A stretch of 64,000 nucleotides of DNA from DATHTS01 sp965219305. Its GTDB lineage: Bacteria; Acidobacteriota; Blastocatellia; Pyrinomonadales; Pyrinomonadaceae. The stretch is from contig OZ244725.1 in assembly GCA_965219305.1 (NCBI GenBank), forward strand, positions 620,001 to 684,000, written 5' to 3'. Shown here in pieces: positions 42,702 to 50,204 of this stretch (position 1 is the stretch's first letter; every line of letters begins with the position of its first letter). The translations under genes were made by a program, and so were the position numbers. Below the pieces are notes generated by a model, which searched no databases, was not told the DNA's origin, and saw only the letters and a program-made list of their open reading frames with translations.

Positions 42702-44654
42702 CTACGGATTTGGCGCGGCTTTCGACGCTTCGCCATCGGTTTTATCGGGAACGGCGCGTTCTTCTTCGAGGAGTTTTGTTTTCTCGAACGCTTCGTCAGC
42801 CGGACGCGGGGCGGCGAGTCCTAAATCCTGTTGTCTCCACAAATTTGAAACGAGCAATTCGCGGATGAATGTCATTTCCTTTGGCAGTCGGTCATAGAGT
42901 TTGAAGAAAAGATCGTCGTGCGAAGCGATCTCTTTGAGCCACATATCGCGGTCAATATTCATCACTTTTTCGAAATCTTCCTTTGTGAAATCTTCCATTC
43001 CACGCCAGTCGAGATGTTCGTAACGCGGCTGCCAGCCGAGCGGCGTTTCTACGCCTTTAGATTTTCCGCGTGCGCGTTCGACGACCCATTTTAAGACGCG
43101 CATATTTTCGCCGAAACCGTCCCACATAAAGTTTCCTTCCTCATCTTTTCTGAACCAGTTGACCGAGAAAATGCGCGGCGGTTCGGGAATACTGCGCCCG
43201 AAATTGAGCCAGTGCGAAAAATAATCGCCCATATGATAGCCCGCAAACGGGAGCATCGCAAACGGATCGCGGCGGACTTCGCCGATGTTTCCGAATGCGG
43301 CGGCGGTCATTTCACTGCCCATTGTCGCCGCCATATAAACGCCGAATGCCCAGTTGAACGATTGCAAAATAAGCGGCACGACAGAATTTCTGCGTCCGCC
43401 GAAGATGAACGCCGAGACGGGAACGCCTTTCGGATCATCGAATCTTTCGTCAATCACCGGACATTGAATCGAAGGTGCGGTGAAACGTGCGTTCGGATGC
43501 GCGGCGGGTTTTTCATTTGCAGGTGTCCAATCGTTGCCTTGCCAATCAATCGCGTGTCCGGGCGCGTCGCCGTCCATTCCTTCCCACCAGACATCGCCGT
43601 CGTCGGTTAAAGCGACGTTGGTGAAAATGGTATTTTCCTTGATTGATTCCATCGCGTTCGGATTGGTCTTGAAATTAGTTCCGGGCGCAACGCCGAAAAA
43701 TCCGGCTTCGGGATTGATGGCGTGAAGTTTGCCGTGTTCGTCCGGTTTGATCCACGCGATGTCGTCACCGACAGTCGTTACTTCCCAACCTTCTTCCTGA
43801 AACGCTTTCGGCGGAATAAGCATCGCAAAATTCGTCTTACCGCAAGCCGATGGAAACGCCGCGCAGACATAATCTTTCTGACCGTCCGGCGATTTCACGC
43901 CGACGATGAGCATATGTTCGGCGAGCCAGCCTTCATCGCGTCCGATGGTCGAAGCGATGCGGAGCGCGAGACATTTTTTGCCGAGAAGCGCGTTTCCGCC
44001 GTAACCCGAACCGTAACTCCAGATCAGACGTTCTTCGGGGAAATGCACGATATATTTGTCCTTCGGATCAGGCGAACACGCCCATGCGACATCTTCCTGA
44101 CCTTCCGCGAGCGGCATTCCGACCGAGTGAAGACAATGAACGAAATCGCCGTTGCCGAGCGCGTCGAGAGCTTTATCGCCCATTCTCGTCATAATCTTCA
44201 TATTGACGACGACATACGGCGAATCAGACAATTGAACACCGAACTGCGAGATCGGCGAACCGATCGGTCCCATACAAAACGGGATAACATACATCGTCCG
44301 TCCTTTCATCGAACCGTCGAATTTCGGCGTTAAAGTCTGCTTCATTTCCTTCGGATTCATCCAATTGTTCGTCGGTCCGGCATCACCTTTCGAAATCGAA
44401 CAGATGTAAGTTCGGTCTTCGACACGCGCTACGTCCGACGGATGCGAACGCGCAAGAAACGAATTCGGGCGTTTTTCTTCGTTAAGACGGATAAATGTTC
44501 CGGCTTCGACCATCTCTTCGCAAAGACGGTCATATTCTTCCTGCGAACCGTCGCACCAATGAACTTCGTCCGGTTTACAAAGTTCGACCATTTCAGTTAC
44601 CCAATCAATCAGTTGTTGGTTTTTTACGTTCGAGGGCGTATTAATATTTGTCAT
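42702..44654 (-). CDS. pckG: Phosphoenolpyruvate carboxykinase (GTP)
   Basis: 650 residues from the ATG at 44654, preceded by TTGGAGAATTTT. A TTG at 44666 would add four residues and is unlikely. It is GTP-type: FPSACGKTNFAMLIPP (P-loop, with the reactive Cys), GDDIAWIKPDEHG, and FSVNWFRKDEEGNFMWDGFGEN. It converts oxaloacetate to phosphoenolpyruvate for gluconeogenesis, in the cytoplasm. The C-terminus has an extra disordered tail (ADEAFEKTKLLEEERAVPDK and beyond) of about 35 residues not found in most homologues. A 20-bp palindrome about 75 bases upstream of the start may be its operator. Confidence 0.95.
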   Translation of the reverse strand: MTNINTPSNVKNQQLIDWVTEMVELCKPDEVHWCDGSQEEYDRLCEEMVEAGTFIRLNEEKRPNSFLARSHPSDVARVEDRTYICSISKGDAGPTNNWMNPKEMKQTLTPKFDGSMKGRTMYVIPFCMGPIGSPISQFGVQLSDSPYVVVNMKIMTRMGDKALDALGNGDFVHCLHSVGMPLAEGQEDVAWACSPDPKDKYIVHFPEERLIWSYGSGYGGNALLGKKCLALRIASTIGRDEGWLAEHMLIVGVKSPDGQKDYVCAAFPSACGKTNFAMLIPPKAFQEEGWEVTTVGDDIAWIKPDEHGKLHAINPEAGFFGVAPGTNFKTNPNAMESIKENTIFTNVALTDDGDVWWEGMDGDAPGHAIDWQGNDWTPANEKPAAHPNARFTAPSIQCPVIDERFDDPKGVPVSAFIFGGRRNSVVPLILQSFNWAFGVYMAATMGSEMTAAAFGNIGEVRRDPFAMLPFAGYHMGDYFSHWLNFGRSIPEPPRIFSVNWFRKDEEGNFMWDGFGENMRVLKWVVERARGKSKGVETPLGWQPRYEHLDWRGMEDFTKEDFEKVMNIDRDMWLKEIASHDDLFFKLYDRLPKEMTFIRELLVSNLWRQQDLGLAAPRPADEAFEKTKLLEEERAVPDKTDGEASKAAPNP

Positions 44655-44726
44655 AAAATTCTCCAATAATTGCTTTAATTAAATTTGTGTTTTGTTTATT
44701 TTCTGATCTTGTAAAGATAAAAATCC

Positions 44727-44746
44727 GATTGACCTTCCGGTCAATC
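44727..44746. promoter_or_regulatory. Palindromic operator candidate upstream of pckG
   Basis: GATTGACCTTCCGGTCAATC is an imperfect 20-bp palindrome (arms GATTGACC/GGTCAATC) lying 73-92 bases ahead of the pckG start. TGACC-N4-GGTCA palindromes are typical of TetR-type regulators. No regulator gene is adjacent. Confidence 0.55.
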
Positions 44747-44873
44747 AGAGAAAGTATTGTTTCAAGCAGTAAGCGAAACAATTTTAAGTCATTCTAACAT
44801 AATTAAATGAAAGTTAAAGGTCAAAAAATAACTTTGTTGGGTAGGGGAACAAAATAGATTTCATAATAATTTT

Positions 44874-45770
44874 CTAGGTTGGAATAACTTCCGGCATCTT
44901 TCTGGAGTTGTATAATGTATGAGCGGCAACCGTGATAACAATAATTATTCCGCCGATAACCGCCCAGTTTCCCGGTGTTTCTTTTAGAAAAATGAAAACC
45001 CAGATCGGATTCAAGAGCGGTTCGACGAAACCGATGATGCTCGCATCCAGACTGCGAACACCTTCGGCGATTCCTTTTGTAAATAATATGTAGGCAATGC
45101 CGATCTGAAAAACACCGAGAAAAAGGACGGCGAAAATATCCATTGTATTCGGCGCGGGCGGATTTTTTATCAGAAACGGAAGCATTAAAACAACGATTAT
45201 CAAGTTTCCGTAAAAAACTGAGATTGCAGGATTTTTATTCGCCAACGAACGCGGATGTCTTAGATAGATAAAATAAAATCCGAAGAAGATTCCCGAAAGA
45301 ATTCCGGCGATGTTGCCGTAGAAAATATTCGGTGCAAGCACGTTTGTTGCCGATTGTTTTTCAAGAAAAAACAAACTCATTCCTGCCAGACACGCGATAA
45401 CGGTTATCAAATCCGAATAGCGAAATTTTTCCTTTAATATCAGGGGCGAAAAGGCGAGTATATAAACCGGCGCGGTATATTGGAGAAAAATAGCGTTGGC
45501 GGCAGTCGTGTTTTTATTGGCGTAAACGAAACTGCTGAGAGTTCCGGCATAAAGCAGGGAAGTTAGAACGGTGAATTTATCGAGTTTCAGTCCTTTTTTA
45601 TATGTAAAAAACGCGACCGTAATCGCCGCTAAAAGTGAACGTCCGGCGTTGACGGCGAAAGCATCGAGCGTATTTCCCTTGATAAAAAGTCCGCCCGTTG
45701 ACCACAGCAAAACTGCAAACAAGACCAGAATAACAGGCGGAAAACTGAAAGACGAATTTTCTTTTTCCAT
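44874..45770 (-). CDS. EamA/DMT-family transporter
   Basis: 298 residues with ten hydrophobic helices in two EamA repeats (about 1-140 and 150-285). Repeat landmarks include FAVLLWSTGGLFIKG and ANAIFLQYTAPVYILAFSPL in the first half, and FGVFQIGIAYILFTKGIAEG, ASIIGFVEPLLNPIWVFIFL in the second. The drug/metabolite transporter superfamily exports amino acids, sugars or toxic compounds; substrate not deducible. It lies on the minus strand just before the IS630 element and 208 bases from the pckG start. Confidence 0.85.
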   Translation of the reverse strand: MEKENSSFSFPPVILVLFAVLLWSTGGLFIKGNTLDAFAVNAGRSLLAAITVAFFTYKKGLKLDKFTVLTSLLYAGTLSSFVYANKNTTAANAIFLQYTAPVYILAFSPLILKEKFRYSDLITVIACLAGMSLFFLEKQSATNVLAPNIFYGNIAGILSGIFFGFYFIYLRHPRSLANKNPAISVFYGNLIIVVLMLPFLIKNPPAPNTMDIFAVLFLGVFQIGIAYILFTKGIAEGVRSLDASIIGFVEPLLNPIWVFIFLKETPGNWAVIGGIIIVITVAAHTLYNSRKMPEVIPT

Positions 45771-45869
45771 AAAGAAATTGAAGTTTAAATTGGCAGAAAT
45801 ATTTAATCAATTTAGATTTAGAGAATTCTATTAAGTAGTTTGCCAAAAATGTATTAAACTATCTGCACT

Positions 45870-46301
45870 ATGGGCAGAATTATCAAAGTTGAATTAGATG
45901 ACGATCTCCGAAAAGAACTGGAAAAAGGCTATCGAAATGGTCAAAGTCATGCTTTTCGCACTCGATGTCAGATGGTCTTGTTAAAAAGCGAAGGACGCAA
46001 ATCAAAAGACATTGCCTCATTTTTAGGGTTTTGTCAGCAAGCTGTCAATAATTGGCTCAAGCGATATAAAGCCGAAGGTATCGAGGGTTTAAAAGTCAGG
46101 GCAGGACGCGGACGACCCGCGATCTTGTCTCGAACCGAAGACTTGGAAGCTGTCAAAAAAGCCGTCCGGAAACATCGGCAGCGAATTTCGATTGCCAAAG
46201 TCGAATTGGAAACTACTCTCGGAAAAGAGTTTTCTAATCGAACTTTAAATCGGTATCTAAAAAATTTAACTGCCGATATAAGCGAATTCCGAGACGTTTG
46301 A
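45870..46301 (+). CDS. IS630-family transposase, orfA (DNA-binding part)
   Basis: 143 residues. The N-terminal helix-turn-helix (KDIASFLGFCQQAVNNWLKRYKAEGIEGLK) and RAGRGRPAIL match the IS630 DNA-binding region. The final 13 residues (TADISEFRDV) do not fit the family: switching to the -1 frame at 46262-46268 gives FNCRYKRIPRRLKNKENE, the expected bridge into the catalytic part. orfA alone therefore is probably the unshifted product. Confidence 0.88.
   Translation: MGRIIKVELDDDLRKELEKGYRNGQSHAFRTRCQMVLLKSEGRKSKDIASFLGFCQQAVNNWLKRYKAEGIEGLKVRAGRGRPAILSRTEDLEAVKKAVRKHRQRISIAKVELETTLGKEFSNRTLNRYLKNLTADISEFRDV
46262..46268 (+). promoter_or_regulatory. Programmed -1 frameshift site (A_AAT_TTA)
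   Basis: In orfA reading, codons AAT-TTA are preceded by A, giving the heptamer AAATTTA of type X XXY YYZ. A -1 slip pairs AAA and TTT and joins orfA to orfB in frame with no intervening stop codon. Fused length about 341 residues is the usual size of IS630 transposases. Confidence 0.7.
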
Positions 46302-46897
46302 AAAATAAAGAAAATGAAGTAGTTTATGAACATAAAGTTGACATTTTAAGAGAGTTGGAAAATTTGTCCGAGCAAGAAATAATAGATTTGTATTACTCGG
46401 ATGAAAGCAAAGTCAGCTTAACTCCGTGTGTTCCATATGGTTGGCAATTTCCCGATGAAGAAGTTTTTATGCCGACGCAAAAAGGTGCGGGCTTAAATTG
46501 TTTTGCTCTCTTAAAAAGAAATAACGAGTGTTTGATTGAAACCACGACCGAGAATATCAACAGTCAATTCGTTTTTGAAAGGTTGGAAGAATTATCAACC
46601 AAATTGAAAAAGCTGACGGTCGTAGTTTTAGATAATGCTCGAATTCATACTTCAAACCTTATCAAAGAACGCCTCGCAGTGTGGCAAGCAAGAGGATTGT
46701 ATCTCTTTTATTTGCCGAGATATTCGCCGCATTTGAATATTGTTGAAATATTGTGGCGAAAGTTAAAATATGAATGGTTAAGTCCGGGTGATTATCAAGC
46801 TAAAGAAAATTTGTTCTACCAAATCAGATTAGCTTTGAAAGCAGTCGGACAGAGTTTATTAATTAAGTTTTCAAAATTTAGACTTACTTTAACTTAA
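46298..46897 (+). CDS. IS630-family transposase, orfB (catalytic DDE part)
   Basis: 199 residues as an ORF; made in vivo as the C-terminal part of a -1 frameshift fusion. The catalytic triad is visible: Asp in YYSDESKVSL, Asp in VVLDNARIHT and Glu in SPHLNIVEILWRKLK. The reading frame is intact to the stop at 46897, 10 bases before the right inverted repeat. No ribosome binding site precedes its own TTG start, so independent translation is unlikely. Confidence 0.88.
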   Translation: MKNKENEVVYEHKVDILRELENLSEQEIIDLYYSDESKVSLTPCVPYGWQFPDEEVFMPTQKGAGLNCFALLKRNNECLIETTTENINSQFVFERLEELSTKLKKLTVVVLDNARIHTSNLIKERLAVWQARGLYLFYLPRYSPHLNIVEILWRKLKYEWLSPGDYQAKENLFYQIRLALKAVGQSLLIKFSKFRLTLT

Positions 46898-46950
46898 ATA
46901 TGTCCGACTACTTATGTGTAAAAGAAGTATTCTGATTTAGCTGATGCTGG

Positions 46951-47916
46951 TTACTTTTCAGATAAAAATTCTTTAACCGCCGCTTCGAATTTTTCCGGCG
47001 TTTGAATGTGCGGAATATGTCCGACACCTTCGATTTCGACGAGTTCGGCGTTTGGAATTTTCGCCTTCGTTTCCCGTCCGAGCCTCGGATATTGACCATA
47101 ATTGTCAACAATTTCTTTTGGCACACGCGCTTTTCCGACAATCGTTCTGTCAGCTTGTCCGATAATTAAAAGCGTCGGCATTTTTAAGTTTTCAAATTCA
47201 TATACGACGGGTTGTTCGTAAATCATCTGATAAGTCAAGGCGTTTACAAAAGCAATCTGCGGGAAATTTTTTAATTTGAGGTCGGCAGATTGCGCGTCGG
47301 CGAATTGTTTGTATTCGGATTTCCAGACAGGAAAATAACTTTTCTGATATTTTTCGACGGATTCAGCCGTCGCTTTTAACTCATTTTGTTCGAGCATTTC
47401 GAGCGGCGTGTATGGAACGAAAGTTTTGTAATCTTCCAAACCGATTGGATTTTCAAGGATAAGTTTTTCAACCGTTTCGGGAAACATCAAAGCAAATCTG
47501 GTCGCCAACATTCCGCCCATCGAATGACCGATGACTAAAACTTTTTTGATATTCAAACTGTCGAGAAGTTTTTTATTATTTTCGGCTAATAAATGAAAAC
47601 TGTAATGAATATTCGGTCTGTCGGACTTTCCCCAACCGATCTGATCTGGAACGACGACGCGATAACCTTGTTCATTGAGTTGCGTAATGACATCTTTCCA
47701 ATAATAACCGTTAAAATTTTTGCCGTGAAAAAGTATAACGGTTTCGCCGTTCGGTTTTTTCGGAGAAACATCCATATACGCCATTTTGATATTTTGTTTT
47801 TCTATCAATAAAGAAAAATACTTTGCCGTATGCGAATATTTAATTGCTGTATTTGTTTGAGCTGAAAGCGAAAATGAAAAAGTGGTAAACAGTAAAAACA
47901 ATAATATGTATTTCAT
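46951..47916 (-). CDS. Alpha/beta-hydrolase, secreted
   Basis: 321 residues. A signal peptide (MKYILLFLLFTTFSFSLSAQ) is followed by an alpha/beta-hydrolase fold: the oxyanion HG in ILFHGKNFNGYYW, DQIGWGKSDRP, the nucleophile elbow GHSMGG with S132, an acid Asp in IIGQADRTIVG and catalytic His in GVGHIPHIQTPEKF. The triad is intact. Substrates for such enzymes range from esters to epoxides; nothing specifies one here. Flanked by an IS630 element and a terminator. Confidence 0.88.
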   Translation of the reverse strand: MKYILLFLLFTTFSFSLSAQTNTAIKYSHTAKYFSLLIEKQNIKMAYMDVSPKKPNGETVILFHGKNFNGYYWKDVITQLNEQGYRVVVPDQIGWGKSDRPNIHYSFHLLAENNKKLLDSLNIKKVLVIGHSMGGMLATRFALMFPETVEKLILENPIGLEDYKTFVPYTPLEMLEQNELKATAESVEKYQKSYFPVWKSEYKQFADAQSADLKLKNFPQIAFVNALTYQMIYEQPVVYEFENLKMPTLLIIGQADRTIVGKARVPKEIVDNYGQYPRLGRETKAKIPNAELVEIEGVGHIPHIQTPEKFEAAVKEFLSEK

Positions 47917-47983
47917 AAATTAATTGAAATTTTAACATATTAATTAATTTTAACCGGCATTGATACACTGACGAAATTTTCAT

Positions 47984-48027
47984 AAAAAAAGAGATTTTTA
48001 AATGATTTGAAAATCTCTTTTTTTATT
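47984..48027. terminator. Bidirectional terminator
   Basis: AAAAAAAGAGATTTTT and AAAATCTCTTTTTTTAT form a stem of about 15 bp around AAATGATTTG, with A-run on one side and T-run on the other. It sits between the hydrolase gene start (47916) and the stop of the subtilase (48039), which are on the same strand; it ends subtilase transcripts. Confidence 0.75.
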
Positions 48028-48038
48028 CTTTCACTCAA

Positions 48039-49286
48039 TTATTTAGTTCCGTTTAATGATTGAATGCTTTTTCGTGCGTTTATCCTGCGGGAACTGATCG
48101 GTTTGTCGGTTTGTATGACATCACCGTTAGATTGAATTATCTCCTTGACTTGAGCCTGTGTCAGATTTTTATTCATTTTCAAAATCAGAGCCGCTAATCC
48201 GGCAACGTGCGGACAAGCCATCGAAGTTCCGTTCATTCTAACGTAATCACTCGTTTTTAATTTCAGCGATAAAATATTAACTCCGGGTGCGGCAATACTT
48301 ACCAAATCGCCGTAATTTGAAAATCCAGCCCGCGCATCATTAATATCGGTTGCCGCAACCGATATTACGTTCGGATGATTGGCGGGAGAATAATTCTGAA
48401 CGTCGTCGTCATTATTTCCGGCGGCAAAAACGACAATACATCCTTTATCAACGGCATAATCTACGGCATCTTCGACGACGCGGTTCGAAGGTCTTGGGCT
48501 AGTCGGTCCCCAACTGTTGCTGAGAACGTTCGCCCCGTTGTCGGCGGCAAATTTTATGGCTTCCGCGCAAACCGTATCGAAGGCTTTCGGAAAGATTTTG
48601 ACTGCCATAATCTTAGCCTGCGGCGCGACACCGACAACACCGACATTATTGTTGATTGTCGCGGCAATCGTTCCGGCACAGTGCGAACCGTGTCCGTGAA
48701 AATCTAAAGGATCGTCGTCGCCGTCGGAAATATCTCTGCCGTGATTTCCGGCGGCATCAGTCCACATACTATCTTTAATGTCTGGATGATTATAATCAAC
48801 TCCGGTGTCAATTACGGCAACTGTGATCTCGTCTCCCTTTGATCTGTCCCAAGCCGCCGGACATTCAATTTTTGAAATGCCCCATAATTCAGATAAGCGC
48901 GGATCGTTCGGGTCGAAACATATTTGATTCATTTCATCGAACTGAACGTATTCGACATTTTCGTCGGCTTCGAGAGATTCATACAAATTCTCTGTTTCTT
49001 CAGGCGAACCTTCGGCGACGTAAGTGCGGAAAAGTTTTTGTTCAGGTTCGGATTTGGTGGTATAAACTTCCGTATCGAAAAATTCCTCTTCGCTTTTACT
49101 TTCCAGGCTTTTCCTATCTGCTGACATCGGCGACATTTCACGAAACGATTGAACTTCGTTTCCGATGTCGTAAAGTCTTTTTACCTGTACGCCTTCATCT
49201 TCTCCGAAAGGCGAATTCGGCAAAACCTCAGCCGGCGATACGCCGTCTTTTACACGAAATATAAGTCTGCTGTTTTTACTTTTCAT
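48039..49286 (-). CDS. Subtilisin-like serine protease (S8) without signal peptide
   Basis: 415 residues. Catalytic residues are present: D160 in AVIDTGVDYNHPD, H199 in FHGHGSHCAGT, N291 in AAGNND (oxyanion) and S355 in NGTSMACPH. The first 125 residues resemble an I9-like propeptide (ENVEYVQFDEMNQICF) interrupted by acidic low-complexity text (SADRKSLESKSEEEFFDTE). No signal peptide or transmembrane helix is seen, so it may act in the cytoplasm or be released by another route. AAGGAGATAAAATAA precedes the ATG. It is divergent from the ECF sigma-factor gene, which suggests joint control. Confidence 0.9.
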   Translation of the reverse strand: MKSKNSRLIFRVKDGVSPAEVLPNSPFGEDEGVQVKRLYDIGNEVQSFREMSPMSADRKSLESKSEEEFFDTEVYTTKSEPEQKLFRTYVAEGSPEETENLYESLEADENVEYVQFDEMNQICFDPNDPRLSELWGISKIECPAAWDRSKGDEITVAVIDTGVDYNHPDIKDSMWTDAAGNHGRDISDGDDDPLDFHGHGSHCAGTIAATINNNVGVVGVAPQAKIMAVKIFPKAFDTVCAEAIKFAADNGANVLSNSWGPTSPRPSNRVVEDAVDYAVDKGCIVVFAAGNNDDDVQNYSPANHPNVISVAATDINDARAGFSNYGDLVSIAAPGVNILSLKLKTSDYVRMNGTSMACPHVAGLAALILKMNKNLTQAQVKEIIQSNGDVIQTDKPISSRRINARKSIQSLNGTK

Positions 49287-49428
49287 TTATTTTATCTCCT
49301 TATTTACCTCAAAATTTTTCTGACATTTTTAATTTCCAAATCTTTTATTCAAGATTCGAGCGGAACGGAAAATTTCTCCATTCAATTGAGAATGACATAA
49401 AGCGGGAAAACCTTTCAGAATTTGTTTC

Positions 49429-49458
49429 TTGACAGGGAATGATTAGTGGAAATACTAT
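49429..49458 (+). promoter_or_regulatory. Sigma-70-type promoter for the ECF/CHAT operon
   Basis: TTGACA (49429-49434) and TACTAT (49453-49458) are 18 bases apart. A 150-base untranslated leader then runs to the sigma gene. The intergenic region with the divergent subtilase is 322 bases; no other gene lies in it. Confidence 0.6.
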
Positions 49459-49608
49459 GAATTAGTTACAAATAAAGCATTATTTTATTTATTGCAGAGG
49501 GATTTTTGGGAAACGGAAATATTGATTTTCCGATTCAACTTTTTGTTTGCGGTGTAATTAATTTCCAAGTCGAAAAAAGTAATAGAACTTTGCGGCTGGT
49601 TTTCATAA

Positions 49609-50175
49609 ATGGCTAAAGAAAACACGATTAGACAGGAAAATTTCGATATGCTTCTTGATTGGCTTGACCGTAATCGTGAAGTTGCCGGAATAAAATATGA
49701 AAAGATAAGGCGGCGTTTGATCCGTATTTTTGCATCGCGCGGATGTTTTGAAGCCGAGGAACTGGCAGATCAAACGATTAATCGTGTTATCTTGAAAATT
49801 CCCAAAATTATCGAAGATTATATCGGAGAACCCGTAACCTACTTTTACGGTGTAGCGAATAATATTTATCACGAATGGTTAAGAGATCAGAAAAAGAAAA
49901 ACTATTTAACAATTCCCGAGAATGAAAATCACTACGAGCCGGATTCGGAAATCGAATTCGATTGTTTGGAGAATTGTCTGGCAGCTCTGGCGGACAAACA
50001 GCGAGAACTGATAATCAAATATTATAATCAGGAAAAAGGCGCGAAAATAGAACTTCGCAAATCCTTGGCGGAAAATCTCGGAATTAGTCTGAATGCACTG
50101 CAAATTAAAACGCACAGGATTCGCAGCGGATTACAGGAATGCGTCCGAAATTGTGTGTCCGGGAAAAGAATCTGA
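49609..50175 (+). CDS. ECF-type RNA polymerase sigma factor
   Basis: 188 residues. Region 2 (EELADQTINRVILKIPKIIE..YFYGVANNIYHEWLRDQKKK) binds the -10 element and core polymerase; region 4 (LADKQRELIIKYYNQEKGAK, then LAENLGISLNALQIKTHRIRSGLQECV) is a helix-turn-helix for the -35 element. Short region 1 and no region 3 place it with ECF sigma factors. It is followed by a TPR-CHAT protein gene whose N-terminus has an anti-sigma-like look, so the two likely form a sigma/anti-sigma pair. Start ATG 49609 has no strong ribosome binding site. Confidence 0.88.
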   Translation: MAKENTIRQENFDMLLDWLDRNREVAGIKYEKIRRRLIRIFASRGCFEAEELADQTINRVILKIPKIIEDYIGEPVTYFYGVANNIYHEWLRDQKKKNYLTIPENENHYEPDSEIEFDCLENCLAALADKQRELIIKYYNQEKGAKIELRKSLAENLGISLNALQIKTHRIRSGLQECVRNCVSGKRI

Positions 50176-50204
50176 AAGGTTTTCCGCATTTTTGTCATAT
50201 CAAT

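Larger units (their letters stand above)
45832..46914 (+). mobile_element. IS630-family insertion sequence
   Basis: Ends TAAGTAGT (45832-45839) and ACTACTTA (46907-46914) are inverted repeats, and TA at both extremes fits the TA target duplication of the IS630/Tc1-mariner superfamily. The inner parts of the ends are only loosely complementary. The interior encodes a transposase split over two overlapping frames. Confidence 0.8.
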
